Shown piece by piece: positions 23,537 to 31,836 of a DNA stretch of 48,151 nt. The stretch is from contig NZ_MASW01000016.1 in NCBI RefSeq assembly GCF_003202285.1, positions 1 to 48,151 of the forward strand. The letters run 5' to 3'. How positions within the stretch are numbered: the first letter of the stretch is position 1; every line of letters begins with the position of its first letter. Source of the DNA: Prauserella muralis (lineage in GTDB: Bacteria; Actinomycetota; Actinomycetes; Mycobacteriales; Pseudonocardiaceae). Made by a program: the position numbers and the translations under genes. Below the pieces are notes generated by a model. It was not told the DNA's origin. It did not search any database and saw only the letters and a program-made list of their open reading frames with translations.

Positions 23537-23794
23537 CAGCCTCACTGAGAGGTTGAGAACAGCCCACCCTGCCAATGCCACATAGCGGACGGCAACACCC
23601 GCAGGTCCGGCTCGCCCTCGTCGCCAGCCACGTGCGATGCGGTGTTCCAGTCATACAACCTGGGTGAATACGCGGGATCTCGTCGCCAGGGCAGATGACA
23701 ACTAATCCAAGAGCATTGAAGTAGAGTTCCCTGCGGCGAACGCCGAACACTTCTAAACACGCCACATAATCTGGCGCTCAACCCTCGATCGGGC
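23537..23794. other. Intergenic stretch without a clear gene
   Basis: Base composition drops compared with the flanks and no convincing coding frame is visible. A GC-rich palindrome (CGGGCCCG within CTTG/CAAG arms) overlaps the right edge at about 23795-23813. Confidence 0.4.
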
Positions 23795-24313
23795 TTGTTC
23801 GGGCCCGGCAAGTCACTGATCACGCGACTTCACCGTGACCAGGTGACCGAGCCCATCATCCTCGCCGTCGCACGTATGAAGACGATGCCGTGGGCGATCT
23901 ACCGCGTTCGCCGGCTCTACTACGCGCCGGCCAACGCGGCCCGGTCCGTGGACAGCGTCCTGCTCGGTGGACACCGCACCGTCCACACCGCGCTGACCGA
24001 AGTCAGCCGGCTCGTCGACATCGCGGTGACGAAGAACGAGGAGATCGCCGGAGCACCGGCCCGCGATGGTGATCGAGATACCCACCGCCGGTTGTGGCTG
24101 CGCAGGCGCGGCGACGGGATCTATCCGACCCAGGAGGAGTTCTACACGGTCGCGCCCGCCCAGGCACAGGACAAGGAGCTCGACAGCTTCGCCGACGCCT
24201 GGGCCGACCACACCGACGAGGCGCTGCTCCGGCTGGAACGCCGCGTCGACACGGCCATCACCGTCGTGCAGCGAGCCCTCATCGACGGCCGGGGCCGTAG
24301 CAACGCGGCCTGA
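23795..24313 (+). CDS. Hypothetical helical protein
   Basis: This is a protein of up to 172 residues, rich in Arg, Ala and acidic residues, with long predicted helices (AVARMKTMPWAIYRVRRLYYA; LERRVDTAITVVQRAL). No Cys, signal peptide or membrane helix is visible. The TTG at 23795 sits inside a hairpin-like palindrome and has no ribosome site; GTG at 23843 (MTEPIILAV) would give 156 residues and may be the true start. It is followed 39 bp later by another unknown gene on the same strand. I do not recognise the family. Confidence 0.5.
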   Translation: MFGPGKSLITRLHRDQVTEPIILAVARMKTMPWAIYRVRRLYYAPANAARSVDSVLLGGHRTVHTALTEVSRLVDIAVTKNEEIAGAPARDGDRDTHRRLWLRRRGDGIYPTQEEFYTVAPAQAQDKELDSFADAWADHTDEALLRLERRVDTAITVVQRALIDGRGRSNAA

Positions 24314-24352
24314 ACCACTCATCGAATTTCCGTTTCTTGAAAGGATACCGCC

Positions 24353-25138
24353 ATGTCTCGGTTCGACCTGAACCCTGCGCACATCGACGGACTCGTCAAC
24401 GCCGGACTGCAATTTGGCCTGATCGGTGTCTTCGACGATCTCACCCCGGTCGGCCAGATGCTGCTTCAGCAGCACCGGCCTCACCGCGACGGCGAGCCGT
24501 GGGACTACGTCGCGACGGTGACCGATCGCGCGCTGCATCCGATCGCCGTGCTGTGCCTGTTGGACTGCTACGAGTACCAGACCAGCGGCACGATCGGCTG
24601 GCATACCAGCGAAGCGCACGATTGGACAGGCCGCCTGCGTGAGACGGTGCTGACCCGGCTGCCCGCCGATGCCAAAGCCACTGTGCGCCATGGTGCCGAC
24701 TACGTCCCGGCCTACCGGCTTCTGGCTGCCTACGCCGAAACACCGTGGGGCATCACGGAACTCGACCAGATCCCCGAACTCGGGGACGGCGTCATCGAGG
24801 TCCCGGTCGTCCGGAAAGGACTGCGCGCGGAGATCCTGACCGGCCCGATCCACTGCCCCAACAAGGGCCTGTCCTCCCGCGTCCGCTACGTGACGATCCT
24901 CGGGGTCGGCGAAGACCGGACGCTGCCCGCCTTCGCCCGGATCTCCGAACCCTCCGACGACGCGCCCGGTGTCTACCTGCTGTTCCAGTACGGCCGCTAC
25001 GTCGCCCGCCCGGCCGACGCTCCGCCCGGCAAGTGGTTCATGGCTTCCGGCGCTCACCTCCACACCGGTGACGGGCGCTGGCGCGAGCTGATCGGACACA
25101 GCCTGCCCATCCCGCTGCACGACCGCACCGAGCCCTAG
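24353..25138 (+). CDS. Hypothetical protein (261 residues)
   Basis: The ATG at 24353 has a good ribosome site (GAAAGGA). The protein is soluble-looking, with several Trp and Tyr residues and strand-rich segments (WDYVATVTDRALHPIAVLCLLDCYEYQ; GVYLLFQYGRYVARP) and two Cys close together (LCLLDCYEY). No catalytic motif is obvious. It precedes the dprA-like gene by 72 bp on the same strand and may belong to the same accessory set. I do not recognise the family. Confidence 0.55.
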   Translation: MSRFDLNPAHIDGLVNAGLQFGLIGVFDDLTPVGQMLLQQHRPHRDGEPWDYVATVTDRALHPIAVLCLLDCYEYQTSGTIGWHTSEAHDWTGRLRETVLTRLPADAKATVRHGADYVPAYRLLAAYAETPWGITELDQIPELGDGVIEVPVVRKGLRAEILTGPIHCPNKGLSSRVRYVTILGVGEDRTLPAFARISEPSDDAPGVYLLFQYGRYVARPADAPPGKWFMASGAHLHTGDGRWRELIGHSLPIPLHDRTEP

Positions 25139-25210
25139 GCGTACCCCCGCCAACCGCACCTGCGAAGCCCACGGACCCCGAGCACGCCCTACCCATCGAG
25201 GAGTTGAACC

Positions 25211-26089
25211 ATGCCTTCACACGACAAACTGCACGCCCGGCTGTTTCTCCTGCGCGCGGCCGAACCGCCCGCACCCGCCCTTCACCACTACGTCGCCGTC
25301 CACGGGCCGGTCGACGCCGTCGCGCAGATCCGGCACGGCACCGCCCCTGCCGCCGTGCTCAGCGAGGTCACCCGGCCCGATGCCCGGATCGATGACGACC
25401 TGCGGGCGCTCGACAGGCGCACGGCGCGCCTGCTCGCGCCCGAAGACGGCGACTGGCCGCTCGGACGGCTGACCGGCCTGGCCGGTCTCGGCGTTCCGCT
25501 CGCGCTTTGGGTGCGCGGCAGCGGCTCGTTGGCCGAGCTCGCCAGCCTCGCCGTCACCGTCACGGGCGCCCGCGCGTCGACGGAGTACGGAAACACAGTC
25601 GCGGGGGACGTCAGTTACGAACTCGCCCGTGCCGGGGTGACCGTCCTCAGCGGCGGCAGCCTCGGCGTTGACGAAGCGGCGCACCGCGGCGCACTGGCCG
25701 CAGACGGCAGGACGATCGTCGTGCTCGCCAACGGGGTCGACCGGACCCATCCGCACCAGCACGCCCGGCTCTACCAGGCGGTGATCGAGCAGGGTGGGTT
25801 GCTGGTCAGCGAGTACCCGATCGGCACACGACCGACCCGCATCCGGTTCCACGCGCGGTGCCGACTGTTGGCTGCACTCGCCGCGGCGACCCTGATCGTC
25901 GAGGCAGGACAGCGCAGCAGCTCCCTCGCCGTCGCCCGAGCCGCTGGAGAACTCGGCCGCCGGGTCTACGGCGTACCGGGACCGATCCATTCCGTCACGT
26001 CGAAGGGCGTCAACGAACTGCTGCGCACCGGCGCCGCCACCGTGGCCAGCTCAGTCGAGCACATCAACTACCAGGAGGGAGTGCGATGA
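25211..26089 (+). CDS. dprA: DprA/Smf-like protein
   Basis: This 292-residue protein has the Rossmann-like DprA fold: VTGARASTEYGN (about 119-130), SGGSLGVDEAAHRGAL, TIVVLANGVDRTHPHQHARLY, GGLLVSEYPIGTRP and GRRVYGVPGPI. DprA loads RecA on incoming single-stranded DNA during transformation; related proteins occur in mobile and defence islands. The usual FPxRNRxIAGLS segment is changed to FHARCRLLAALA, which may alter DNA binding. The ATG at 25211 follows GAGGAG. It overlaps the metallopeptidase gene by 4 bp. Whether a normal chromosomal dprA exists elsewhere cannot be seen. Confidence 0.8.
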   Translation: MPSHDKLHARLFLLRAAEPPAPALHHYVAVHGPVDAVAQIRHGTAPAAVLSEVTRPDARIDDDLRALDRRTARLLAPEDGDWPLGRLTGLAGLGVPLALWVRGSGSLAELASLAVTVTGARASTEYGNTVAGDVSYELARAGVTVLSGGSLGVDEAAHRGALAADGRTIVVLANGVDRTHPHQHARLYQAVIEQGGLLVSEYPIGTRPTRIRFHARCRLLAALAAATLIVEAGQRSSSLAVARAAGELGRRVYGVPGPIHSVTSKGVNELLRTGAATVASSVEHINYQEGVR

Positions 26090-26874
26090 GCGGCCCTGAC
26101 GCCTTCCGGGCCGCTCTGGCCGCCCTCGACCTGCCGCCCGAGTGGCAGGTCGAGGTGGCCATCCGTCCACGACGGCGCAAGACCGGCATCCAGGTCAATC
26201 CGGGAGGCGGTGTCGCCGTGCTGATCCCGCCGACGGCCGCCCCGGAACAGGTTGCGCGGTTTGTCGGCAGCCATCGTCGATGGATCACCGAGAAGGTGGA
26301 CACCGCCACGCGGTTGGCCCCGGATCACGCGGTCAAGGAATTCGTCGACGGCGAAGAGTTCGACCTGCTCGGCCAGCGCTACCGGCTCCAGCTCGTCGAC
26401 GCCTCGCCCGCGGGAGCCGCACAGCTGCCTCTGATCACGTCCGACGGCGTCCTGTCCGCGCGGACACAGCGGCCAGAACTGGTCCGCCGAGCGGTGATCG
26501 GGCTGTACCGGCAAGTCGGGCTCGCCTGGTTGCGTCGCGAGGGACGCCAGTACGAACTGGATGGCCACATCACCGGCCTGAACTACGCAGTTCGCGATCT
26601 CGGACGGCGCCGCTGGGGCATCTACGAGGGACCGCCGAAGCACACGACGACGCTGCACTGGGCCGTGTTCGGCCTACCGCTCCGGTTGATCGAGTATGTG
26701 CTCGTCCACGAACAGGCCCATGCCACCCAGCCCAGCAGGGCAGCACATGGCCACGCCTGGAAGCGGCGGATGTACCTGTGGATGCCCGACTGGCAGCACC
26801 GCAAGGCCGAACTCGCGGAGGTCGGCCGGCACGCCTGGCTCGGAGACCCCAAGTCAGGCGTGCCGTCAACCTAG
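26086..26874 (+). CDS. YgjP-like zinc metallopeptidase (DUF45/SprT-like)
   Basis: This 262-residue protein has the gluzincin motif HEQAH at 208-212, with a likely third ligand at His221 or His223 in AAHGHAW, typical of YgjP/WSS1-like proteins. The N-terminal part (RPRRRKTGIQVNPGGGVAVLIPP) also fits the family. Such proteins are often encoded beside restriction or DNA-processing genes; the substrate is not known. ATG at 26086 overlaps the dprA-like stop (ATGA), so the pair is translationally coupled. A strong hairpin follows its stop. Confidence 0.75.
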   Translation: MSGPDAFRAALAALDLPPEWQVEVAIRPRRRKTGIQVNPGGGVAVLIPPTAAPEQVARFVGSHRRWITEKVDTATRLAPDHAVKEFVDGEEFDLLGQRYRLQLVDASPAGAAQLPLITSDGVLSARTQRPELVRRAVIGLYRQVGLAWLRREGRQYELDGHITGLNYAVRDLGRRRWGIYEGPPKHTTTLHWAVFGLPLRLIEYVLVHEQAHATQPSRAAHGHAWKRRMYLWMPDWQHRKAELAEVGRHAWLGDPKSGVPST

Positions 26875-26890
26875 CCCCGAGCAGGCAACC

Positions 26891-26927
26891 GGCGGGCGAC
26901 TCCGGGTGGGACCGGAGGTCGCCCGCC
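26891..26927 (+). terminator. Strong hairpin after the dprA-like/YgjP-like pair
   Basis: GGCGGGCGAC (26891-26900) pairs with GTCGCCCGCC (26918-26927), extended inward by TCCGG (26901-26905) and CCGGA (26912-26916) with one bulged base. The 15-bp stem lies 17 bp after the stop. It lacks a U-run, as is common for actinobacterial terminators. Confidence 0.65.
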
Positions 26928-26936
26928 AGCCCCAGA

Positions 26937-26975
26937 TGTCCTAGACACAGGAATGATAGACATGTGTGATAGACA
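26937..26975. repeat. TAGACA repeats before the coiled-coil/HTH gene
   Basis: TAGACA begins at 26942, 26957 and 26970, with spacings of 15 and 13 bp. The first forms TGTC-CTA-GACA (26937-26947). They lie 60-100 bp before the start at 27038 and look like operator half-sites. Confidence 0.4.
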
Positions 26976-27037
26976 CAACGAGACGACGAAGGCTCACCGA
27001 AAGCAAGACGGTGACCCCCTGCGAGAGAGGGCTCCTG

Positions 27038-27316
27038 ATGAGCGATCCCGAGGAAGTCCTTCAGCTTCGCGCCTGCCGAGCCGAGGTCGAGGGGATCAAG
27101 AAGGAACTGGACGACGCCCGCACCCAACAGGCCGAACTCGAAGCGAAGATCAACAGCCTCCTCGCCAAGCAACGAGAAGCGCGGAAGAAACGGCGTGAAG
27201 CCGTGCTGGCCGCGGACGCCGCAGGAGTGCCCCGGTTGAGGATCTCCAAGGAAGTCGGGATGCAGCGCAGCAACGTGTACAAGCTCCTCGAAGGCGACAC
27301 CGCCGACGAATCGTAA
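27038..27316 (+). CDS. Small coiled-coil/HTH protein
   Basis: This 92-residue protein has a charged coiled coil (about 8-58, rich in Glu, Lys, Gln and Leu) followed by a short HTH-like end (VPRLRISKEVGMQRSNVYKLLEG). The ATG at 27038 follows GAGAGAGG; a longer reading from 26966 crosses the TAGACA repeats and is less likely. It precedes the HEPN/Toprim gene by 94 bp on the same strand and may regulate it or serve as a partner. I do not recognise the family. Confidence 0.6.
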   Translation: MSDPEEVLQLRACRAEVEGIKKELDDARTQQAELEAKINSLLAKQREARKKRREAVLAADAAGVPRLRISKEVGMQRSNVYKLLEGDTADES

Positions 27317-27410
27317 CAACCTTCAGCAGCCTGACGGGCGAGATTGAATATGCTTAGTCTCTTCATTGACACGTCGACAGGCGTCATAGTTACCCAGTTG
27401 GGGGCGGAGC

Positions 27411-28727
27411 TTGGGTACGGAAATCACACTCGATGTGGCTGGCGTGTCGGTCACGTACAGCAAGAACCACCGCGGAACTGATCACGGATCGATTTTTCAG
27501 GAACAAGATCGAAAGGCGATCAAGAGCGATCAGATCAACTACGATTGGTACGAGGAGAACGACGAGGACCCCACGCCCTCCGAGGCGGCGTTCACGCGAC
27601 CGCTCAAATACGTCGTTCCACGCCTCGAACTCCTCGGCTTCAATCTAGAACACGTCCGGCGTGAGTACGACGCCGTCGCGCAAAACTGGCTGGAGGAGAG
27701 GAAGTATCTTCAGATCGGCGACGAAGAGCTCGTTCCTGACCTGATGAACTTTGTGGAATTCGTCGCATTTGCCGCCGCGTACCCGCTCGACAGTCTCGAC
27801 GACACCTTTGTTCCGTATGCGGACGATGCAGGCAAAGCGAGGATACAAGCTCGCTTCAAAGAGGTACAGGTCGAGCGGATCCCTGCAGATCGACCCTCTG
27901 GCATTCAAGTCCACTCGGAGCAAAATTTCTTCGGCTCTTTGGTGAATATCCTTCACCCGTATTCCGTGTTGCGACTCTTGGCGGAGATCGAAGCGAACAA
28001 GGATGCGCCTGTCGTCTGGCAATATGGACCGTTGGTGCAAGCCGGGTGGGCCACAGAGCGGGAATTTATGCCCGATGCCCGGCGAACCGAGACGTTCCTG
28101 ATTGCGACTGAAGGCAGTTCGGACGTCCATATTTTGACGCATGCGCTCGCGCTGCTGCGGCCAGGGATAGCGGATTTCTTCCGCTTCATCGACGTGAGCA
28201 AGCGTCACCCCTTCTCCGGTACGGGAAGCCTCGTGAAATTCGCAGAAGGACTCGCAAAAATAGACGTTCACAACCAGGTTCTTTTCGTGTTCGACAATGA
28301 CGCGGAGGGTCTCGATGCGCATCAGCGTCTGTCGAATCTCACCCTTCCCGTGAACATGCGCGGAATCATGTTGCCTGAGCTTGAGGTGTTCCGCTCGTTT
28401 CCGGCTCAAGGTCCCGAGGGGCTCCACCACTCGGACATCAATCGGCGCGCCGCGGCAATCGAGTGTTATCTCGATCTTGACGTCGGCGGTTATCTGCCGG
28501 CGAAAGTGCGCTGGACCAATCACAAGGAGAGCCTAGATACCTATCATGGGGCGCTGGAATTTAAAGAGGTCTACAGCAAAGAATTTCTTAAGCAGACGGC
28601 CGAGACTTTGACTGAAGGGATGTATGACGTTCGCAAGATTGAGGTCGTCCTAGACTCCCTTGTCGCGGCATGTGTAGCGATCGCGGCCGATCAATGGGAC
28701 GCCCGGCGGGATCAAATTGAGACATAG
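27411..28727 (+). CDS. HEPN/Toprim-type protein, candidate defence nuclease
   Basis: This 438-residue protein begins MGTEITLDVAGVSVTYSKNH with a later TDHGSIFQ, the pattern I recall for the HEPN/Toprim N-terminal domain family. A Toprim-like domain is visible at about 228-330: Glu234 in IATEGSSD and the Asp pair D295-N-D297 in VFDNDAEG, which would bind Mg ions for DNA or RNA cleavage. Codon use is more AT-rich than in the flanks, suggesting recent acquisition. The start is TTG at 27411 after GGCGGAG; no better one is near. Proteins of this architecture occur in antiphage islands, but activity here is inferred. Confidence 0.7.
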   Translation: MGTEITLDVAGVSVTYSKNHRGTDHGSIFQEQDRKAIKSDQINYDWYEENDEDPTPSEAAFTRPLKYVVPRLELLGFNLEHVRREYDAVAQNWLEERKYLQIGDEELVPDLMNFVEFVAFAAAYPLDSLDDTFVPYADDAGKARIQARFKEVQVERIPADRPSGIQVHSEQNFFGSLVNILHPYSVLRLLAEIEANKDAPVVWQYGPLVQAGWATEREFMPDARRTETFLIATEGSSDVHILTHALALLRPGIADFFRFIDVSKRHPFSGTGSLVKFAEGLAKIDVHNQVLFVFDNDAEGLDAHQRLSNLTLPVNMRGIMLPELEVFRSFPAQGPEGLHHSDINRRAAAIECYLDLDVGGYLPAKVRWTNHKESLDTYHGALEFKEVYSKEFLKQTAETLTEGMYDVRKIEVVLDSLVAACVAIAADQWDARRDQIET

Positions 28728-28875
28728 CTTCTGATAGCTGAAAGTGCGCCTGGGCCGAAGGTGCCGATCAGGTCGACCCGGAGGCCGGCGATCGGGCCAA
28801 GAGTGCCGGTGGGTTGATGAGGACGCCACGGCCAGCCGTGGACGCTAAGTCCGAGGTTTGCGGCAGACTGGCCCC

Positions 28876-29613
28876 ATGACCGAACTCGCGTACATGGTCC
28901 GAGAAGATTGGGGACAGCACGGCACTGCGATGCGGCAGCAGAGTGCCGTGATCCAAGACTGGCTCGGAAGTCCGCCATACGTTTTCGCTACGGCCGATCG
29001 GAAGACGTACGAGTCGGACCACAGCGCTGACCGTGAGTTCATGACCTTCGTCGCCCACGACGCCGACGAACGGCACGTCATCGACCTGTCAGACCTCAAT
29101 GAGCTCCGACGCACCGACAAGACGATCAGCCGTCCGCTCATCGTCCTGCATCCCTACAAGGAACGGGATTGCGACTTGCTGCGCGAGATCGTCACGACGG
29201 AGTCCGTCGCGAGACTGTTCGTCATCGTTTGGTCGCCGCACGATATGGTCCGCACCTGGCTCGACGGGGTCGGCGCCACGAACCTGCACACCGGGTCCGC
29301 ACTCGAAGCACCAGACGCCGTGCAACTTGAGGCCGCGAAGTGCTGGGTAGGTGAGCAGTACAACGGGCTGTCGGGTGGCAACGGCAAGGATGCCGTCGTG
29401 CAGCTACTGCGCGTGTTTACCGCAGCCGGCTATCCGCTTGACGCTGACACCTGGCTGCGTGCCTTCTTCGCAGCAGGCGGTGAGTTCGACGAAGCCACAA
29501 AGGTCGCGAAGCTCATCAAGGAGATGCAGGGGGGCACCCAGCACCGCATCAAGGCGCGCTACCGGCCCGACATTCTGAGCGTGCTACGCGAGCGCGCCAC
29601 TGAAACTGCATGA
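28876..29613 (+). CDS. Hypothetical protein of the HEPN/Toprim block
   Basis: This 245-residue soluble protein has an N-terminal alpha/beta part (RPLIVLHPYKERDCDLL; VARLFVIVWSPHDMVRTWL) and a helical C-terminal part (AVVQLLRVFTAAGYPLDADTWLRAFFAAGG), ending in a basic segment. No known catalytic motif is evident. The ATG at 28876 has no strong ribosome site. It lies 148 bp after the HEPN/Toprim gene on the same strand and could be part of the same system, although the gap allows its own promoter. I do not recognise it. Confidence 0.55.
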   Translation: MTELAYMVREDWGQHGTAMRQQSAVIQDWLGSPPYVFATADRKTYESDHSADREFMTFVAHDADERHVIDLSDLNELRRTDKTISRPLIVLHPYKERDCDLLREIVTTESVARLFVIVWSPHDMVRTWLDGVGATNLHTGSALEAPDAVQLEAAKCWVGEQYNGLSGGNGKDAVVQLLRVFTAAGYPLDADTWLRAFFAAGGEFDEATKVAKLIKEMQGGTQHRIKARYRPDILSVLRERATETA

Positions 29614-29705
29614 TCGCCCGAGTTGAAGCGGAGCCCGACAGGGGAAACCGCTGGGCTGTCACCCTGAACGTCCGACGGAAGGAGGCCAGCCTAGCTATGT
29701 CCACT

Positions 29706-30662
29706 TTAGACGCGAGCATCGCCGGTGGGGCGGCTGGCCGCGAGGTAGTCGTCCCCGTTCCAGCGGTAGTTGCTGACCTGGACCGGCTCGCCGAATGTCG
29801 GGGCGTGCACCATCTTGCCGGCGCCGATGTACAGGCCGACGTGGTGGACGTTGCCGGGTGTGCCGTAGAAGACCAGGTCACCTGGGAGCAGCGGTTGGCC
29901 GGCGGGCACTAGCGGGCCCGCGTTGTACTGGGTTTGCGCCGTGCGCGGTAGGGCGATGCCGGCGGCGTTGTAGGCCGCTTTGGTGAGGCCGGAGCAGTCG
30001 AAGCCGGCGTGTCCACCGGCTGGTCCGTTGCCACCCCAGACGTAGGGCAGGCCGAGCTGACCGCAGGCGAAGTTGATCGCCATGATCGCGGCCGGGTTGG
30101 GTGCCTGGATCTTGTTGCAGTCGCCGGTTCCGACGGTGGCGGTGCCGTACCGTTTTGCTTGTGCCAGAACGCCGTTGACGTACTCCTCGTCATGGTTGTA
30201 GGCGAACAGGGCCTTGCGGATGTCTTTCTGTGCCCCGGAATCGCACAGGTAGAACGCGGCGGCGTAGATGGCGTCGTGCGGGTTGTAGCGTGACGGTGGG
30301 TTCGAGCCGCCGGGCGGGATCGTGTGCCGCGCGATCACGCCATCGAAGGTGGGCTTGAGGAACTGCATGGGACCGCCGGCCCCCATGTAGTTCTCGCCTT
30401 CCTTGATGCCCTCGCCGGAGCCGCGGCCGTGCTTGGATTCGGCGTCGCCGATGGCGGCGAGGATTGTCCAGTCCAGCCCTGGGCACACGGAGGCTGCGGC
30501 TCGGTAGAGCGACAGGTAGTCGTTGGGGATCTCGGCGATCGCGGCCTGGCTCGGCTCGGTGCCACCGGTGCCGAACAGCGCACTGACGATGGCTTTGCCG
30601 ACACCCCCGATGAGGATGGGGACGGCGATGATGGCCGCGACAGCGGCAACGGCGATCTTCAT
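29706..30662 (-). CDS. Bifunctional wall hydrolase: SLT-like plus NlpC/P60 domains
   Basis: This 318-residue protein has an N-terminal membrane helix (about 3-27), a lytic-transglycosylase-like domain (about 48-170, catalytic Glu75 in IGDAESKHG), and an NlpC/P60 peptidase domain (about 195-310; Cys223 in GFDCSGL, His273 or His274 in NVHHVGLYIG). It would open the peptidoglycan locally so that the transfer channel can cross the wall. ATG at 30662 follows GGAGGTG. It is the last gene of the transfer operon, 4 bp after the replication-relaxation gene. Confidence 0.85.
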   Translation of the reverse strand: MKIAVAAVAAIIAVPILIGGVGKAIVSALFGTGGTEPSQAAIAEIPNDYLSLYRAAASVCPGLDWTILAAIGDAESKHGRGSGEGIKEGENYMGAGGPMQFLKPTFDGVIARHTIPPGGSNPPSRYNPHDAIYAAAFYLCDSGAQKDIRKALFAYNHDEEYVNGVLAQAKRYGTATVGTGDCNKIQAPNPAAIMAINFACGQLGLPYVWGGNGPAGGHAGFDCSGLTKAAYNAAGIALPRTAQTQYNAGPLVPAGQPLLPGDLVFYGTPGNVHHVGLYIGAGKMVHAPTFGEPVQVSNYRWNGDDYLAASRPTGDARV

Positions 30663-30666
30663 GGAG

Positions 30667-31710
30667 TCACCTCCGGAAGCGGCTGGTGGGGAGGGGTGGC
30701 GGGAGCGGGTCCGGCGCGGCCAGTTCCGCGGGCGCCTGCTGCGCCTGGGCCGCGGTCGACGACGGCACCGCGGAGGGCGGCTCGACGTGGGGCCAGAGCC
30801 GCGCGAGCTCGACAAGGCGCAGCCGGCCCGGCCGTCGCGATGCCGGCCCGGAGATCGGCAACCAGCGCGCGGCGGCGGGGTTGTCCTCGCCGGCTACGCC
30901 CGCGACATCTGCGGCGCTGGTGGCTACGGGCACGAGCGCGGGGCGGTCCAACTGAGACAGGGCGTCGGCGAGTGCCCTGCGCGCGGTGGTTTCGCGGCGG
31001 TTGGTGGGCAGCCACACCAGGACTGGTGTGGTGATTCCTGTTGCGGTGGCGAGCTTTTCGTAGCCGTGCAGCTTGCGGCCGAGTTTGCCGAGGTCCTCGG
31101 TGCCGAAGTCGAATTCGAGGAAGAACTCGATCTGGTGGCCGTCTTCGCGCCAGCGGCCGTAGGCGTCGGGGCGGACCATGTCGCCGAAGAGCCGGCCGCA
31201 GCGCAGCTCGGACCACCACGCGGTCAGGCGTCCGCGGGCACCGGACTGTCGGCTGAGTGCGACGAGGTCGGTGAAGAAGCCGTTGACGCCCACGGTGTGT
31301 GCGAGGCGCAGGGAGTGGGCGATGCCGATGGCGTCTTCGTGGCGGTAGCCGAGTTGCTTGGGGTCGAGGCCGTCCTCGTAGGCCAGGGCGACTGCTCCGG
31401 CGATGTCGAGCACGTAGTGCATCGGCGCGGTGCCGGTGCTGACGAACGGCTGGAAGCGGTCGACGACGCGCCACTTGAACAGGTCGAGCAGGCGGTGGTT
31501 GGCCGCGCGCATGGTCGGGTAGCAGAGCTCGACGATCTGCTGGGTGGTGAAGACCTTGTGCTCGTGCAGCATCCGGGCCAGCCACCGGTCCCGGAGGGTC
31601 AGCCGCCCGGCGAGCTGGGCGTGGTGCTCCCCGGTGGTGGCCGCCCGCGGCGTGGGGCGCTGGGGCATGTGCCCGCGCAATGCCCTCTGTGGCGTGGGAT
31701 TCGAAATCAT
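30667..31710 (-). CDS. Replication-relaxation family protein
   Basis: This 347-residue protein has a winged-helix-like N-terminus (RDRWLARMLHEHKVFTTQQIVELCYP) and a restriction-fold-like centre (PDAYGRWREDGHQIEFFLEFDFGTE), as in the replication-relaxation family of actinobacterial plasmids and integrative elements. The Pro/Ala-rich tail is probably disordered. ATG at 31710 is set by GGGAGGTG. The protein probably helps process or nick the transferred DNA, since no classical relaxase is visible, but its biochemical role is not well established. It is followed 4 bp later by the wall hydrolase. Confidence 0.75.
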   Translation of the reverse strand: MISNPTPQRALRGHMPQRPTPRAATTGEHHAQLAGRLTLRDRWLARMLHEHKVFTTQQIVELCYPTMRAANHRLLDLFKWRVVDRFQPFVSTGTAPMHYVLDIAGAVALAYEDGLDPKQLGYRHEDAIGIAHSLRLAHTVGVNGFFTDLVALSRQSGARGRLTAWWSELRCGRLFGDMVRPDAYGRWREDGHQIEFFLEFDFGTEDLGKLGRKLHGYEKLATATGITTPVLVWLPTNRRETTARRALADALSQLDRPALVPVATSAADVAGVAGEDNPAAARWLPISGPASRRPGRLRLVELARLWPHVEPPSAVPSSTAAQAQQAPAELAAPDPLPPPLPTSRFRR

Positions 31711-31836
31711 GGGTCGGCACCTCCCAGGCGTTGGCCGGAATGGGGGAAGGCGAAGGCAACGCATGCGGGATCACCGGAGCGGAACGGGCGCGATAGGTGA
31801 GCCCGCATGCGTTGCGGGAGAACGAGATCCGTCGGG

